Assembly: GCA_907163375.1 (NCBI GenBank)
Contig: CAJQUW010007256.1
Span: forward strand, 124,001 to 188,000
Direction of reading: 5' to 3'
Source of the DNA: Prostheceraeus crozeri
Lineage: Eukaryota; Platyhelminthes; Polycladida; Euryleptidae
Length of the DNA: 64,000 bases
Positions 45,638 to 58,523 of the stretch are shown here, one piece after another; position 1 is the stretch's first letter; each line of letters opens with the position of its first letter. A program made the translations under genes and the position numbers. The notes below the pieces were generated by a model that saw only the letters and a program-made list of their open reading frames with translations, searched no databases and was not told the origin of the DNA.

Positions 45638-47830
45638 GAATCTTAAGAAACGCTACAGAATCCTATGAACCGCTACAAGAGTCTTAAGGACCGCTACAGA
45701 GTCCTATGAACCGCGCTACAGAATCCTATGAAACGCTACAGAATCTTAAGGACCGCTGTAGAATCTTATGAACCGCTACCGAGTCTTATGAACCGCTACA
45801 GAATCTTAAGGACCGCTACAGAATCTTAAGGACCGCTTCAGAATCTTAAGGACCGCTACAGGATCTTAAGGACCGCTGTAGAATCTTATGAACCGCTACC
45901 GAGTCTTATGAACCGCTACAGAATCTTAAGGACCGCTTCAGAATCTTAAGGACCGCTACAGGATCTTAAGGACCGCTGTAGAATCCTATGAACCGCTACA
46001 GAGTCTTATGAACCGCTACCGAGTCTTACGAACCGCTACAGAGTCTTATGAACCGCTACAGAATCCTATGAACCGCTACAGAATCCTATGAACCGCTACA
46101 GAGCCTTATGAACCGCTACAGAATCTTAAGGACCGCTGCAGAATCTTATGAACCGCTACAGAGTCTTATGAACCGCTACAGAATCCTATGAACCGCTACA
46201 GAATCCTATGAATCGTTACAGAATCCTATGAACCGCTACAGAGTCCTATGAACCGCTACAGAATCTTAAGGACCGCTACAGAATCTTATGAACCGCTACA
46301 GAGTCTTATGAACCGCTACAGAGTCTTATGAACCGCTACAGAATCCTAAGAACCGCTACAGAATCCTATGAACCGCTACAGAATCATAAGGACCGCTACA
46401 GAGTCCTATGAACCGCGCTACAGAATCCTATGAACCGCTACAGAATCTTAAGGACCGCTGTAGAATCTTATGAACCGCTACAGAATCCTATGAACCGCTA
46501 CCGAGTCTTATGAACCGCTACAGAATCTTAAGGACCGCTTCAGAATCTTAAGGACCGCTACAGAATCCTATGAACCGCTACAGAATCTTAAGGACTGCTA
46601 CAGAATCCTATGAACCGCTACAGAATCTTAAGGACCGCTACAGGATCTTAAGGACCGCTGTAGAATCTTATGAACCGCTACAGGATCTTATGAACCGCGC
46701 TACAGAATCCTATGAAACGCTACAGTCTTATGAACCGCTACAGAATCTTAAGGACCGCTACAGAGTCCTGTGAACCGCTACAGAATCTTAAGGACCGCTA
46801 CAGAATCTTAAGGACCGCTGTAGAATCTTATGAACCGCTACAGAATCTTAAGGACCGCTACAGAGTCTTATGAACCGCTACAGAATCTTAAGGACCGCTG
46901 TACAATCTTATGAACCGCTACAGAATCTTAAGGACCGCTACAGAATCCTATGAACCGCTACAGAATCTTAAGGACCGCTGCAGGATCTTAAGGACCGCTG
47001 TAGAATCTTATGAACCGCTACAGAATCTTAAGGACCGCTACAGAGTCCTATGAACCGCTACAGAGTCTTATGAACCGCTACAGAATCTTAAGGACCGCTA
47101 CAGAATCTTATGAACCGCTACAGAGTCTTAAATCCTATGAACCGCTACAGAGTCTTATGAACCGCTACAGAATCCTATGAACCGCTACAGAATCTTAAGC
47201 ACCGCTGCAGGATCTTATTAACCGCTACAGAATCTTAAGGACCGCTACAGAGTCCTATGAACCGCGCTACAGAATCCTATGAAACGCTACAGAATCTTAA
47301 GGACCGCTACATAATCTTAAAGACCGCTACAGAATCTAAAGGACCGCTGCAGAATCTTATGAACCGCTACAGAGTCTTATGAACTGCTACAGAATCTTAA
47401 GGACCGCGCTACAGAATCCTATGAACAGTTACAGAATCCTATGAACCGCTACAGGATCTTAAGGACCGCTACAGAATCTTAAGGACCGCTACAGAATCTT
47501 AAGGACCGCTACAGAGTCTTATGAACCGCTACAGAGTCTTATGAACCGTTACAGGATCTTAAGGACCGCTACAGAATCCTATGAACCGCTACAGAGTCTT
47601 ATGAACCGCTACAGAGTCTTATGAACCGCTACAGGATCCTATGAACCGTTACAGGATCCTATGAGCCACGCTACAGAATCTTAAGGACCGCTACAGAATC
47701 CTATGAACCGCGCTGCAGAATCTTATGAACCGCTGCAGAATCTTAAGGACCGCTATAGAATCTTATGAACCGCTACAGAGTCCTATGAACCACGCTACAG
47801 AATTGCAAGGACCGCTACAGAATCTCATGA
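45638..47830. repeat. Tandem array, 20-bp unit, about 2.2 kb
   Basis: Roughly 110 copies of a 20-bp unit in two interleaved variants: gaccgctacagaatcttaag and gaaccgctacagagtcttat. Some units gain two bases (accgcgctacag). Variants alternate irregularly, consistent with unequal exchange. It lies in the XAB2 intron. Open frames inside (for example 46570-46773) are products of the repeat. Confidence 0.97.
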
Positions 47831-48772
47831 AGTGGAAATCCAAAACTAGAAATGGCTAGACGTCCTAACGAATTACCTTAGATTGTTGCCTAAGCCGATT
47901 GGCACCATGAAAGTGCGGTTAGATAATTCCTTAATTTTCAACTTGGTTGCTTGTCAAACTTCTCTCCTTGATTGCTTTCATGAACCTGCGGTTTGATGGA
48001 AAGATGCTTTGCTTCCATCTTATCGACTTTCAGCATGTGTGGCGTTGTTCTGCAAATCTCACTACTGAAACTCCCATATCGGATCAAGTTTTAACTGTCT
48101 ACTTCTCATTGTTCACGGTTGGATTCCCTGATAAACCCACGAACACCAGCAACTGGAGGAACATCTGATAATGTGTTATGTAGCTGAAGACTGAATGATT
48201 GTGAAGAAATCGCTTCCCTTTGAAGAAGATGAATGTTTGGTATTTTCCCTCTTGTCTCCATTGCTGTGTGTTTTTCTCACCTTCATACACTGGAAACAAT
48301 TCCTTCATCACGAATGCTTTTCTAATCCTTTGAAGTTTTGATGAGTCACTTGTAACACATTCAATGACCACTTGATCAAACACACTGGTTAGGTATGGGA
48401 AAATGATTCCAGGAATCATTTACAGAGGAAATTCAATTGTTTTTCTATATTTAAAAACCGCAGTAACATTCCACCCCTCTCGCCATAAGGGATGCAAGAA
48501 TGAAATGCCTACAGTTCCCACTCCAAGGAATTTTGCCAAAAATCATGTGAAAGTTGTACGACGGTGGTCAGATATTTGTTGGAATGATCGAACCAATCAT
48601 TGCGATACTGTAATAAATCAGCATCAAAAGATTTCTCAATTTTCTGTCAAACAACGCATTTCCACAGCAAGGAATTTTTGTGGCTCATGGTCCATGCATT
48701 TATTTGCGATAACTTGTGCTCGCGACCTGATGGTCGTTTGCATAGAACTTTCAAATCAATAAATTAGGTATA
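47831..48772. other. Unassigned spacer between arrays
   Basis: A minus frame at 48099-48419 (106 codons, containing DQVVIECVTSDSSKLQRIRK) and a plus frame at 47947-48168 overlap; neither is recognised. The minus frame is on the XAB2 strand, but exon phase already joins the two exons without it. Confidence 0.4.
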
Positions 48773-49150
48773 TCTATGTATCCTATGCACATATCTAAAG
48801 TATACATCCGTGTGCGCAGATTCATGCATCCATATCCCGAGCGCATGTCTATGTATCCTGTACATATGTCTATGCACCCTGTGTGCATAGCTATGCATCC
48901 CGAGCGCATGTCTATGTACCTTGTACATATGTCCATGCACCCTGTGCGCATGTCTATGCATCCTGTACACATGTCTATCCACCCTGTGCGCATGTCTATG
49001 CATCCTGTACACATGTCTATGCACCCTGTGCGCATATCTATGCATCCCGAGCGCATGTCTATGTATCCTGTACACATGTCTATCCACCCTGTGCGCATAT
49101 CCATGCATCCTGTGCGCATATCTACACTATGCATCCGTGTGCGCACATTC
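48773..49150. repeat. Tandem array, 21-bp unit
   Basis: About 17 copies of a 21-bp unit such as tctatgcatcctgtacacat(g), alternating with tctatccaccctgtgcgcat(g). Because 21 is a multiple of 3 and the unit lacks stops, several frames on both strands stay open for 100-160 codons. These are artefacts of the repeat. Confidence 0.95.
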
Positions 49151-49257
49151 ATTCTAAGATAGGACCGTCGAGTAGACCTACACATTCCGCAATCCGGTGC
49201 AACGATGATGTGTGCCATAAAGCTGCTGACTTTCATATGCAAATTGAAGCTGTTTAC

Positions 49258-49335
49258 ATCTCCGTAGCCCAGTTGGTAACGTGATGGCCATGATTATTAA
49301 GGGTCGATGCTTCAAATCTCTTCTGAGACGGAGCA
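49258..49335 (+). mobile_element. tRNA-like sequence
   Basis: ctccgtagcccagttggtaa forms an A box, and gggtcgatgcttcaaatctc an approximate B box. Likely a SINE head or tRNA pseudogene; no partner copy in this window. Confidence 0.45.
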
Positions 49336-49906
49336 ATTCTGTATGGCTGAGAGGTATCAAATCAATTCGGTTCCCCGACACCTGTCTGGCCGGAAATACT
49401 CGAATGACCCAATGTCACATCTAGATTGAACAACAAAGGAGTCAAAGATTGAAGACGAGCGGCAAGTGCGCTCTGATGATCTCAAGGGCTCCGGTAAATG
49501 GCAAGAGAAGAAATTTTGCAATTAAACTTCAATTCTTCTTTCAAATTCCGATGTACTAGATATTGAAGTCCTTTTCAAATGCCGACAATATTTCATCAAA
49601 ATAATCCATTAAAATTCTTAGATGAAAAACTCTCCAAATATTCAATTCTTTGTTTCAACATTCTCCTGGGAATTTCTCAAACTTCTGCTGAGACAAAACC
49701 AATATGATAAACTTTCATTCCCAGCATTAGACAGTCGTTAATGAACAATGAACCGACATCTGACCCTTTGTTCCTTTCCTTTACTGTTCATCAAATGTGA
49801 TGTGACCTCGAAATCCAAGCATTACATCAAACTCAATGTCCAGCAGTGAGTGAGACTCATCAGGTGAGTCAGGAGGAATGTGAATGTTATAAACATCGCA
49901 TCTCTC
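49336..49906. other. No recognised feature
   Basis: Spacer between the tRNA-like sequence and the 31-bp array. Nothing supported. Confidence 0.4.
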
Positions 49907-52808
49907 CACAACAAGTGCCGTGTCAGTCACAGCAAGCCCATGAGACACCGACTCACCGAGTGCAGTCACAACAAGTCCATGAGACAATTAGTGCAGTCTA
50001 AGCAAGTCCATGAGACAACGAGTGCAGTCACAACAAGTCCATCAGACAGCGAGTGCAGTCACAACAAGTCCATCAGACAACGAGTGCAGTCACAACAAGT
50101 CCATGAGACACCGAGTGCAGTCACAACAAGTCCATCAGACAACGAGTGCAGTCACAACAAGTCAATGAGACAATTAGTGCAGTCACAACAAGTCCATCAG
50201 ACAACGAGTGCAGTCACAACAAGTCAATGAGACAACGAGTGCAGTCACAACAAGTCCATGAGACAACGAGTGCAGTCACAACAAGTCCATGAGACAATTA
50301 GTGCAGTCACAACAAGTCCATCAGACAACGAGTGCAGTCACAACAAGTCCATGAGACACCGACTCACCGAGTGCAGTCACAACAAGTCCATCAGACAACG
50401 AGTGCAGTCACAACAAGTCCATGAGACAATTAGTGCAGTCACAACAAGTCCATGAGACACCGAGTGCAGTCACAACAAGTCCATGAGACAACGAGTGCAG
50501 TCACAACAAGTCAATGAGACAATTAGTGCAGTCACAACAAGTCCATCAGACAACGAGTGCAGTCACAACAAGTCCATGAGACAACGAGTGCAGTCACAAC
50601 AAGTCCATGAGACAACGAGTGCAGTCACAACAAGTCCATGAGACACCGACTCACCGAGTGCAGTCACAACAAGTCCATGAGACACCGACTCACCGAGTGC
50701 AGTCACAACAAGTCCATCAGACAACGAGTGCAGTCACAGCAAGTCCATGAGACACCGACTCACCGAGTGCAGTCACAACAAGTCCATGAGACAATTAGTG
50801 CAGTCACAACAAGTCCATGAGACAACGAGTGCAGTCACAGCAAGTCCATGAGACACCGACTCACCGAGTGCAGTCACAACAAGTCCATCAGACAACGAGT
50901 GCAGTCACAACAAGTCCATCAGACAACGAGTGCAGTCACAGCAAGTCCATGAGACACCGACTCACCGAGTGCAGTCACAACAAGTCCATGAGACAATTAG
51001 TGCAGTCACAACAAGTCCATGAGACAACGAGTGCAGTCACAGCAAGTCCATGAGACACCGACTCACCGAGTGCAGTCACAACAAGTCCATGAGACAATTA
51101 GTGCAGTCACAACAAGTCCATGAGACAACGAGTGCAGTCACAGCAAGTCCATGAGACACCGACTCACCGAGTGCAGTCACAACAAGTCCATCAGACAACG
51201 AGTGCAGTCACAACAAGTCCATCAGACAACGAGTGCAGTCACAACAAGTCAATGAGACAATTAGTGCAGTCACAGCAAGTCCATGAGACAACGAGTGCAG
51301 TCACAACAAGTCCATGAGACACCGACTCACCGAGTGCAGTCACAACAAGTCCATGAGACACCGAGTGCAGTCACAACAAGTCCATGAGACACCGAGTGCA
51401 GTCACAGCAAGTCCATGAGACACCGAGTGCAGTCACAGCAAGTCCATGAGACACCGACTCACCGAGTGCAGTCACAACAAGTCCATGAGACAACGAGTGC
51501 AGTCACAACAAGTCCATGAGACAATTAGTGCAGTCACAGCAAGTCCATGAGACAATTAGTGCAGTCACAGCAAGTCCATGAGACACCGACTCACCGAGTG
51601 CAGTCACAACAAGTCCATCAGACAACGAGTGCAGTCACAACAAGTCCATGAGACAACGAGTGCAGTCACAGCAAGTCCATGAGACACCGACTCACCGAGT
51701 GCAGTCACAACAAGTCCATCAGACAACGAGTGCAGTCACAACAAGTCAATGAGACAACGAGTGCAGTCACAACAAGTCCATGAGACAACGAGTGCATTCA
51801 CAACAAGTCCATCAGACAGCGAGTGCATTCACAACAAGTCCATGAGACAGCGAGTGCAGTCACAACAAGTCCATCAGACAGCGAGTGCAGTCACAACAAG
51901 TCCATGAGACAACGAGTGCAGTCACAACAAGTCCATCAGACAACGAGTGCAGTCACAACAAGTCCATGAGACAACGAGTGCAGTCACAACAAGTCCATGA
52001 GACAACGAGTGCAGTCACAACAAGTCCATGAGACAACGAGTGCAGTCACAACAAGTCAATGAGACAACGAGTGCAGTCACAACAAGTCAATGAGACAATT
52101 AGTGCAGTCACAACAAGTCCATGAGACAATTAGTGCAGTCACAACAAGTCCATGGGACAACAAGTGCAGTCACAACAAGTCCATCAGACAACGAGTGCAG
52201 TCACAAGAAGTCCATGAGACAGCGAGTGCAGTCACAACAAGTCAATGAGACAGCGAGTGCAGTCACAACAAGTCCATCAGACAACGAGTGCAGTCACAAC
52301 AAGTCCATCAGACAGCGAGTGCAGTCACAACAAGTCAATGAGACAATTAGTGCAGTCACAACAAGTCAATGAGACAACGAGTGCAGTCACAACAAGTCAA
52401 TGAGACAATTAGTGCAGTCACAACAAGTCCATGAGACAATTAGTGCAGTCACAACAAGTCCATCAGACAACGAGTGCAGTCACAACAAGTCCATCAGACA
52501 GCGAGTGCAGTCACAACAAGTCAATGAGACAATTAGTGCAGTCACAACAAGTCCATGAGACACCGAGTGCAGTCACAACAAGTCCATGAGACAACGAGTG
52601 CAGTCACAACAAGTCCATGAGACAACGAGTGCAGTCACAACAAGTCCATCAGACAGCGAGTGCAGTCACAACAAGTCAATGAGACAATTAGTGCAGTCAC
52701 AACAAGTCCATCAGACAGCGAGTGCAGTCACAACAAGTCAATGAGACAATTAGTGCAGTCACAACAAGTCAATGAGACAATTAGTGCAGTCACAGCAAGT
52801 CCATGAGA
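49907..52808. repeat. Tandem array, 31-bp unit, about 2.9 kb
   Basis: About 90 copies built on gtgcagtcacaacaagtcca then tgagacaacga. Variable positions are few: caac/cagc, ccatgag/ccatcag/caatgag, and acaacg/acaatt/acaccg/acagcg. A 39-bp form carries an extra 8 bp (accgactcaccgag) and occurs mostly in 49950-51750. Higher-order runs are visible. Lies in the XAB2 intron. No unique spacers, so not a CRISPR. Confidence 0.97.
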
Positions 52809-53163
52809 TTTCAAAAAAAATCCATGAGAGCATTTGACGCTTAAATCCTGATTTAGAGCGACCATTTTTAGAACAGTTGTCAAAAACAAAACCTCTGAAT
52901 GAGCATGAGCATGACTAAAAAAGATTCGTCCTCATTTGAAAATTGTGAAAAGATTTCATCCAATATCAGTAATCATCAGTCGGTCACATCAATACAACAT
53001 TTATATTCAACCTTTCCCTGAATAACTTTGATACAAAATGTTTGTATATTAAGTCAAGTATTTAGCCTACCTTAGTCAATTGTTGAATGAAATGTGACAA
53101 CACTGCAGACATTCCGTCCAAGCTAGTGCACCAATAGTGCAGTTTTTAACTGACGGTTGATGC
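52809..53163. other. No recognised feature
   Basis: Right flank of the 31-bp array. Nothing supported. Confidence 0.4.
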
Positions 53164-53220
53164 TTTAAACGTCACTACAAAGTCAGACTTGTTCATGCGC
53201 TGCTGTGCTTTTAGTCCGGA
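53164..53220 (-). mobile_element. SINE family A, tail fragment
   Basis: On the minus strand: ccggactaaaagcacagcag then aagtctgactttgtagtgac and ttaaa, the 3' end of family A without head or core. Confidence 0.6.
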
Positions 53221-54213
53221 TCCTATCCAGCGAAGAGCATTTATGATGAGATGTTGATGTGCTGTGGAAATGCTGTGGAAAATCCTATGTAACGATAGAA
53301 GTTATAAAAGTTATAGAACCTCAAACTCGTTTTTCTGGTTACTCACTTAGAGTTTGAAGTGGCAGCCAAGAATGTGAGTATAAATCATAATAGAAATGTT
53401 TTATCCAGAAATGTCTGTAGCTCGGTATTGAATGACGATCTATTAATGTACAAAAAAGAAGCTTTTTCATGTTTCGTTCATTCCAATTGTCATGTTACCG
53501 TTGTAGACTTGTAACCACTGCACCCGCTTTACTATTCCACACAAAGGAATGAATGGTCATCCGTTAGCTCTGAAGTTGATAACATAAAGAAATATCCATT
53601 GTGCTTCTCCAGACATATGGTATTGATCCGACTACCTTATAATTACAATGAACAATAGCTGTAATTATCAATAAGTCCAATAGTTGGATATGTGCATATT
53701 AGTTAAATAAAAACAAAATAAAAGCAGGTTTGCTGTCTTTTCTTATTTTAATTAAATACACTTGTTTATCGTTGTTGAAATTGTTTTTTGATTGACAATC
53801 ATGGCAAATATAGGCCTAAACTTAAATAAATTCAGAAATTCAGTTTCAGTTATCATGTACTAAGAAAAAGTACACATTTCTCTAAGCTCGGTCTCAACTG
53901 TAATACCGATATTTTAGATATTTATAATCATCTATTGATAATTGGTAATGATAATTTGTAAAAAAGATTATAGCAACTGATAGCCAGAATGACAATTATG
54001 AAGTTGGCGATAGGAAAATCCTAGGATTTCAAGATCTCTTCATTAGTATGCTTTCATGTACTATGAAACGCATAATGTATAATCTCAGAAACCAGACTAT
54101 TCAATGTTTCATGATAATGGAAAACGAATTAAATGCAATTTGATCACTTTTGATGATAGGATCCGGGATCCGCCCGGGTACCCGGGTCAAGGATCCGGGT
54201 GTTTGTAATCCCT
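53221..54213. other. Mostly unassigned; hAT-like right end at about 54165-54213
   Basis: Near 54175 the sequence cgggtcaaggatccgggtgt then ttgtaatccctg reads in reverse as a CAGGGATTACAAACACCCGG terminus of hAT type. No left partner was found. The remainder shows nothing. Confidence 0.35.
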
Positions 54214-54319
54214 GGTCCGGATGCCCTTCCTGCAGACTTCGATTGATACTTCCGTGACTAGATAACAAGAACAAAAGATCACAAGCTCAAGGACTTGACC
54301 AATGCGCCACGAAGACCAC
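54214..54319 (-). mobile_element. tRNA-headed SINE sharing the family A core
   Basis: On the minus strand: head gtcttcgtggcgcattggtc, then aagtctgcaggaagggcatc and cgga. The head differs from the other family A copies, but the core is the same, so this is either a subfamily or a head swap. Confidence 0.65.
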
Positions 54320-54939
54320 AAGGGGGTTTCATCTCATTAAACGCATGAATCACGTGAAATCGTGCCATTATCCTGTAATGTTCTCCATTGAAATGATGTA
54401 TTCCTTCGCACTCACTGGAGTTCTCCTGGATTCTAACAAATCTACAGTTAAACTTTCACTAAAACTATTATTTTCGCACCATGAATGCTAAGCACATCAG
54501 GACTACTCATGGATCTCTTGTATTTGATCAGCCATGAAAATCACAAAATATGTGCAAGGCGCACCCAACGCAACAATTCTCAATGAATCTCAAGGGTTAT
54601 CACAGCAACAGTTGTGTAACCAGCTCATATACCGCGGGCGACACTAAGCCATGCTATAGATAACTATATTTGCATTGCTAAAATAAAGTAGGGAGAGAAG
54701 AACTGAATTTTGAACAAATACAGCTTCCTCTTGTATGCATAAGTAGAGGTTTCTCGACAGCTCAGCAACTATGCAACGAGAATAACAACCAACATCATCA
54801 AGCTTCAACACAGCATCTTCATCGGGATGTTTCATGAATCAAATTCTAACTATTCGAACCAGAAAACAGTGTCTTGGATTTTCAAATTCATCATGAAGAC
54901 AGCGCCTACAAATAGTTTGTTACTATCTCTTTGCAACTA
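54320..54939. other. No recognised feature
   Basis: A minus frame at 54644-54835 is unassigned. Nothing else is supported. Confidence 0.4.
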
Positions 54940-55913
54940 CGAGGGGTGATTGATAAGTTCGCAGCCTGACATAGAAAGCTTAAAGCCAGGTCATTATGCA
55001 CATGTGGATTGATACAATGGAATGTGCTGACGGTGCATGACGAGTGATCAGTCGATCCGGTGAGTCCGACCAGTCTCTAGGAAGTCCAACAACAAAACTC
55101 CCTTCGAATCCTAAAAAATGGAGGCCATGACCTTTCCCGCGGACCTGGTGACCTTGGCTTTCCGCGGAGTTGGTGATCCTGGGTGCTTCCATTGTTTAGA
55201 TTGTTCTTTCGACTCTGGCTGAGTGGTGAAACCAAGTCTCATCCATCGTAATGAACCGCTCCATGAAATTTTCAGGATCTCTTACGAACAGCGCCAGGTT
55301 GTCCCTTGAGATGAGAAAGCGGGCTCGTTTGTTCTCTGGTGTGAGCAGTCGTGGCACCCATCGAGCGGAAACTTTGTTCATGCCGAGTTCATGATGGATG
55401 ATGTTATGGACACGCTCTTGTGAAATCTTCAGTTCGAAGGCAATCTTTCACTCGGTTGTACGGCGATCATCAAGAATAATCTTTTGAACATGATCGATCA
55501 CATCTTCTGTGCTCACTGTCACTGGTCTTCCACAACGGGGATCATCTTCCAAACTCTCTCTTCCTTGCTTGAATTCTGAAGCCCACTTCTTGACTGTGGT
55601 GTAGGACGGAGCTTTCTCACCAAGTGTTCCAACCATATCATCATGAATCTCCTTTGGTGTGAGTCCTTTCAAGCCGAGATAACGAATGACAGCTCGATTT
55701 GAAACGTGATCCATCTTACGCAACACTTATCTGACTAACTGACTGATAAGTTAGTAACTGAAGTTAAGTAGCTGTGGTTTACCAACAGTTCACCGGATCG
55801 ACTGATCACTCGTCATGCGCCGTCAGCACATTCCATTGTATCAATCCACATGTGCATAATGGCCTGGCTGTAAGCTTTCTATGTCAGGCCGCGAACTTAT
55901 CAATCACCCCTCG
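54940..55913 (-). mobile_element. mariner element with 124-bp inverted ends
   Basis: TA on both sides (54938-54939, 55914-55915). The ends start cgaggggtgattgataag and are matched for 124 bp (54940-55063 versus 55790-55913) with about four differences, where ordinary mariners have roughly 30 bp. The transposase gene on the minus strand breaks off exactly where the left repeat begins, so the original 3' end has been replaced by an inverted copy of the 5' end. It therefore cannot make transposase but could be moved by a related one. Confidence 0.95.
55064..55726 (-). pseudogene. mariner transposase, N-terminal two thirds
   Basis: Starts MLRKMDHVSNRAVIRYLGLK. Helix-turn-helix blocks follow: GLTPKEIHDDMVGTLGEKAP, SYTTVKKWASEFKQGRESLE and DDPRCGRPVTVSTEDVIDHV. 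After one in-frame TGA (about 55447) come SQERVHNIIHHELG, MNKVSARWVPRLLTPENKRA and FITMDETWFHH, which holds the first Asp of the DD34D triad. A frame change then leads to KQWKHPGSPTPRKAKV and DFLETGRT, after which the gene stops at the long terminal repeat. The second and third catalytic Asp are missing. Confidence 0.95.
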
Positions 55914-56312
55914 TATATCTCAATTCCTGTGAGTTGGAGATTATTCTTTCTGAAAAGCAGAGATGGTTGTTGTTGTTGCTATTCAACAACAAAGCTATTC
56001 ACACAGAGTGAACAGCATTGACAGGTGAAGGAAGCAACCGCAGTGGACGCACCGCACACCCTAGCTCTGAAGAGGGGCGGCGGTCATCGCAGAGGGACTT
56101 AGGAAAACGAACAGCCAGATATGCCACAAGAGAGGAAGCTTAAAGAGCTTTGCTGCATATCCAAACATTGAACAACCAAGATTCGGCTGTCAGGATCCCC
56201 ACAATGAGAATAAGACATCAAACCAGTGGTCGGATTCTTAAATTTTTAAAAATTCGTGCATTTTTCAATCATTTTCACCCTACGCATCTTAAATACTCAC
56301 ATGTATATGCAT
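55914..56312. other. No recognised feature
   Basis: Spacer between mariner and hAT elements; nothing supported. Confidence 0.4.
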
Positions 56313-57161
56313 TAGGGGTCGCATTGCCGGGGTATTTTTGGAAAACCGGTAATTCGGTAATCCAGTTGCGACAATACCGGCAATTACCGGTTTTCTGATA
56401 ATTAATATTGTATCTAACAAGGCAGAGAAAATACTAATTACATGTACATGTACGTTAGAAGGCCCTACCGAGGCACTGCATTACTTTCTTGCATTCTTTG
56501 CACTGTGCATGTTGACCCGGTTTGCCCCCAGAATCTTTCCGATCATAGAATCGCCAAATGCCGTCGGTTTTGAAGCTCGTAAACTTCATGACGTTCGATA
56601 AACACAAAAAAGCAGTGTTCAGTAATGCTGTCCTTAAGGCAAACTGCCGTAAGCATTGAAATCGTCATCCGTTTGACCTCGACTATTCGCTCTACAGAAG
56701 TCACGTGAACTGAATCAATACTCCCAAAGGCTTGCGTTTCGGACTGTCATTGGTAATTCTCCTTTCTCCTGCATGCGCTAGCTGCAATCAGGTTGAAAAT
56801 TGTCAGACGCCGCATTGTATGAAGCGTATGCCAACCGCCTTCCATTGTATGAGATCATAAGACCACAGAAATCCGACCTGATGTGACTACCTCCCACCAT
56901 AGTCTATGTAGAGGTTGTGTGTAGCGCGCAGTGGTGTGTGAGTGTGTCTCCTCTAACTCGAACAACTCAGATGATCTGCATTATTGTACTTTAATCGCCT
57001 TCGATGTCACCTTTGGCTGCAATGAATAAGTAGGATGAATGGTTTGAATTACACCTTCGAAAACCGGTAATTTCATTTGAAAAAAACCGGTAATTCGGTA
57101 ATGAAAAAAATCACAATTACCGGTATTACCGGTTTCGGTAATACCGGTAATGCGACCCCTA
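56313..57161. mobile_element. Non-autonomous hAT element, TAGGGG ends
   Basis: Inverted ends taggggtcgcattgccgg and taggggtcgcattaccgg, flanked by a perfect 8-bp duplication atatgcat (56305-56312, 57162-57169). Repeats of accggtaat/attaccggt are dense under both ends. The 849-bp interior lacks a recognisable transposase. Confidence 0.93.
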
Positions 57162-57584
57162 ATATGCATACGTGTTAATTTCAGAGGTAAAATCTTAGAA
57201 TGAACAATGTGATCCACTTTTGGGACCTCCCTTTATATGGCTGGACTACAAATGTAGTCATCGCTAGCCCCTAAAACTGGTGTATTCCGGATACGAATAT
57301 GTATTCTATAATAGACAACACGTAGTATTCATTTCGACACATTAGATCGAAACCTGCATTGTTTCAGAAAATAATTTTGATTATTCACTCAACCAATGCA
57401 CAAAAACTTGCATATAATTCCACGAGGTATCAAACGCACGAGCACGTGGAATGAATGCTTTTGTCGCCATTTAGGTGCATGTAGGCCAAACCACTTCAAT
57501 GGAAATGGTTTCCATTCCAGAGCTGTCATGCTGCGATCTTCATTGCATGCTGGAAGACATACCGATTTCACCATTCTACTTACG

Positions 57585-57844
57585 CAGGCATGGGATTGAA
57601 CCAATTATAAAAAGCCGGAATTTTAAAGAGTAGCTGAATCAGCGGCGCATGGCGAGCGTTTAGCGAGCCTATAATTGCCGCGAATCGGCAAAAAAAATTG
57701 AGGTTATAATTCCCCAGAAAGCCTAGAAATCGTCTAATTAGAAGGCCCAACACCCCATTGCCAAAACGTGCTTATTTTGCTTATCAAACGAAATTATCAA
57801 AATGATTTCAAAAAGCCGAAAAAGCCGGAAAAATCCCATGCCTG
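57585..57844. mobile_element. Small hAT-like MITE, 260 bp
   Basis: Inverted ends caggcatgggatt on both sides, with further aaaagccgg/ccggctttt symmetry. Flanks cttacg (57579-57584) and cttatg (57845-57850) agree at 5 of 6. The 6-bp spacing resembles the element at 16897. Confidence 0.8.
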
Positions 57845-58523
57845 CTTATGGTATATCAGGAATGCATGCGAATGCCCAAATACAGGTGTTCGAATAAAAC
57901 GAATACCTGTACTTGTTTTCAAATTATCTATAAACAGATCCCTCGCCATGGATGTTGTTTATTCGGATACTCGTTCATGCCAAGAAAAAACGGGTTTTCA
58001 TCGTGTCACAAATTGCACGGACTTTTTAGGTACCATAGCTGTTACAATTTGTACATTTCTATATGTTATCGTTGTATCACGTCTATACTAGTACGGTGGA
58101 GCTTAGAAAATATTCCATGAGACAAAACAATACATCGTGTGCACATAGAAATCAATAAATATTACTGCACATAATGACTAGATTACCGGCATAGGTACAA
58201 ATTACAGTATCTGATGCTTAATTATCCATGAGTTCCAACTGGCAAAAATAGGAATTTCACTAGGTAAGAATTCGTGCATCCATCTGAAATTTCGTGCATT
58301 CGTGTATACTTCCTAAAATTCGTGCAATACCCGAATTCGTGCATGAATCAAATTAAAGACATCAAATTGCCAACACCAGAGCTGCAATGGCAAAATTACG
58401 ACACGCAGGGAAACGTCGGTCCTATTCTATTCATTCCAGATACGCCTGTGACGACTACATCTCCACTCTCCATCACTTTAACATTGGGATCCCTATTTCA
58501 ATACGAAATGACAAGTGACTTAC
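57845..58523. other. 5' part of the large XAB2 intron
   Basis: Intronic on the minus strand, starting with the donor gtaagt at 58523-58518. No other feature recognised; open frames here are incidental. Confidence 0.5.

Noticed and set aside
48751-49284. Long Met/His/Pro- and Cys-rich open frames on both strands
   Set aside because: They follow from a 21-bp repeat unit without stops, not from selection on a protein.
49880-52372. Series of Gln/Ser/His-rich open frames
   Set aside because: Products of the 31-bp array; they break whenever the unit phase changes.
49907-52808. CRISPR-like regular array
   Set aside because: Repeats abut without unique spacers, the genome is eukaryotic, and no cas genes are present; it is a tandem satellite.
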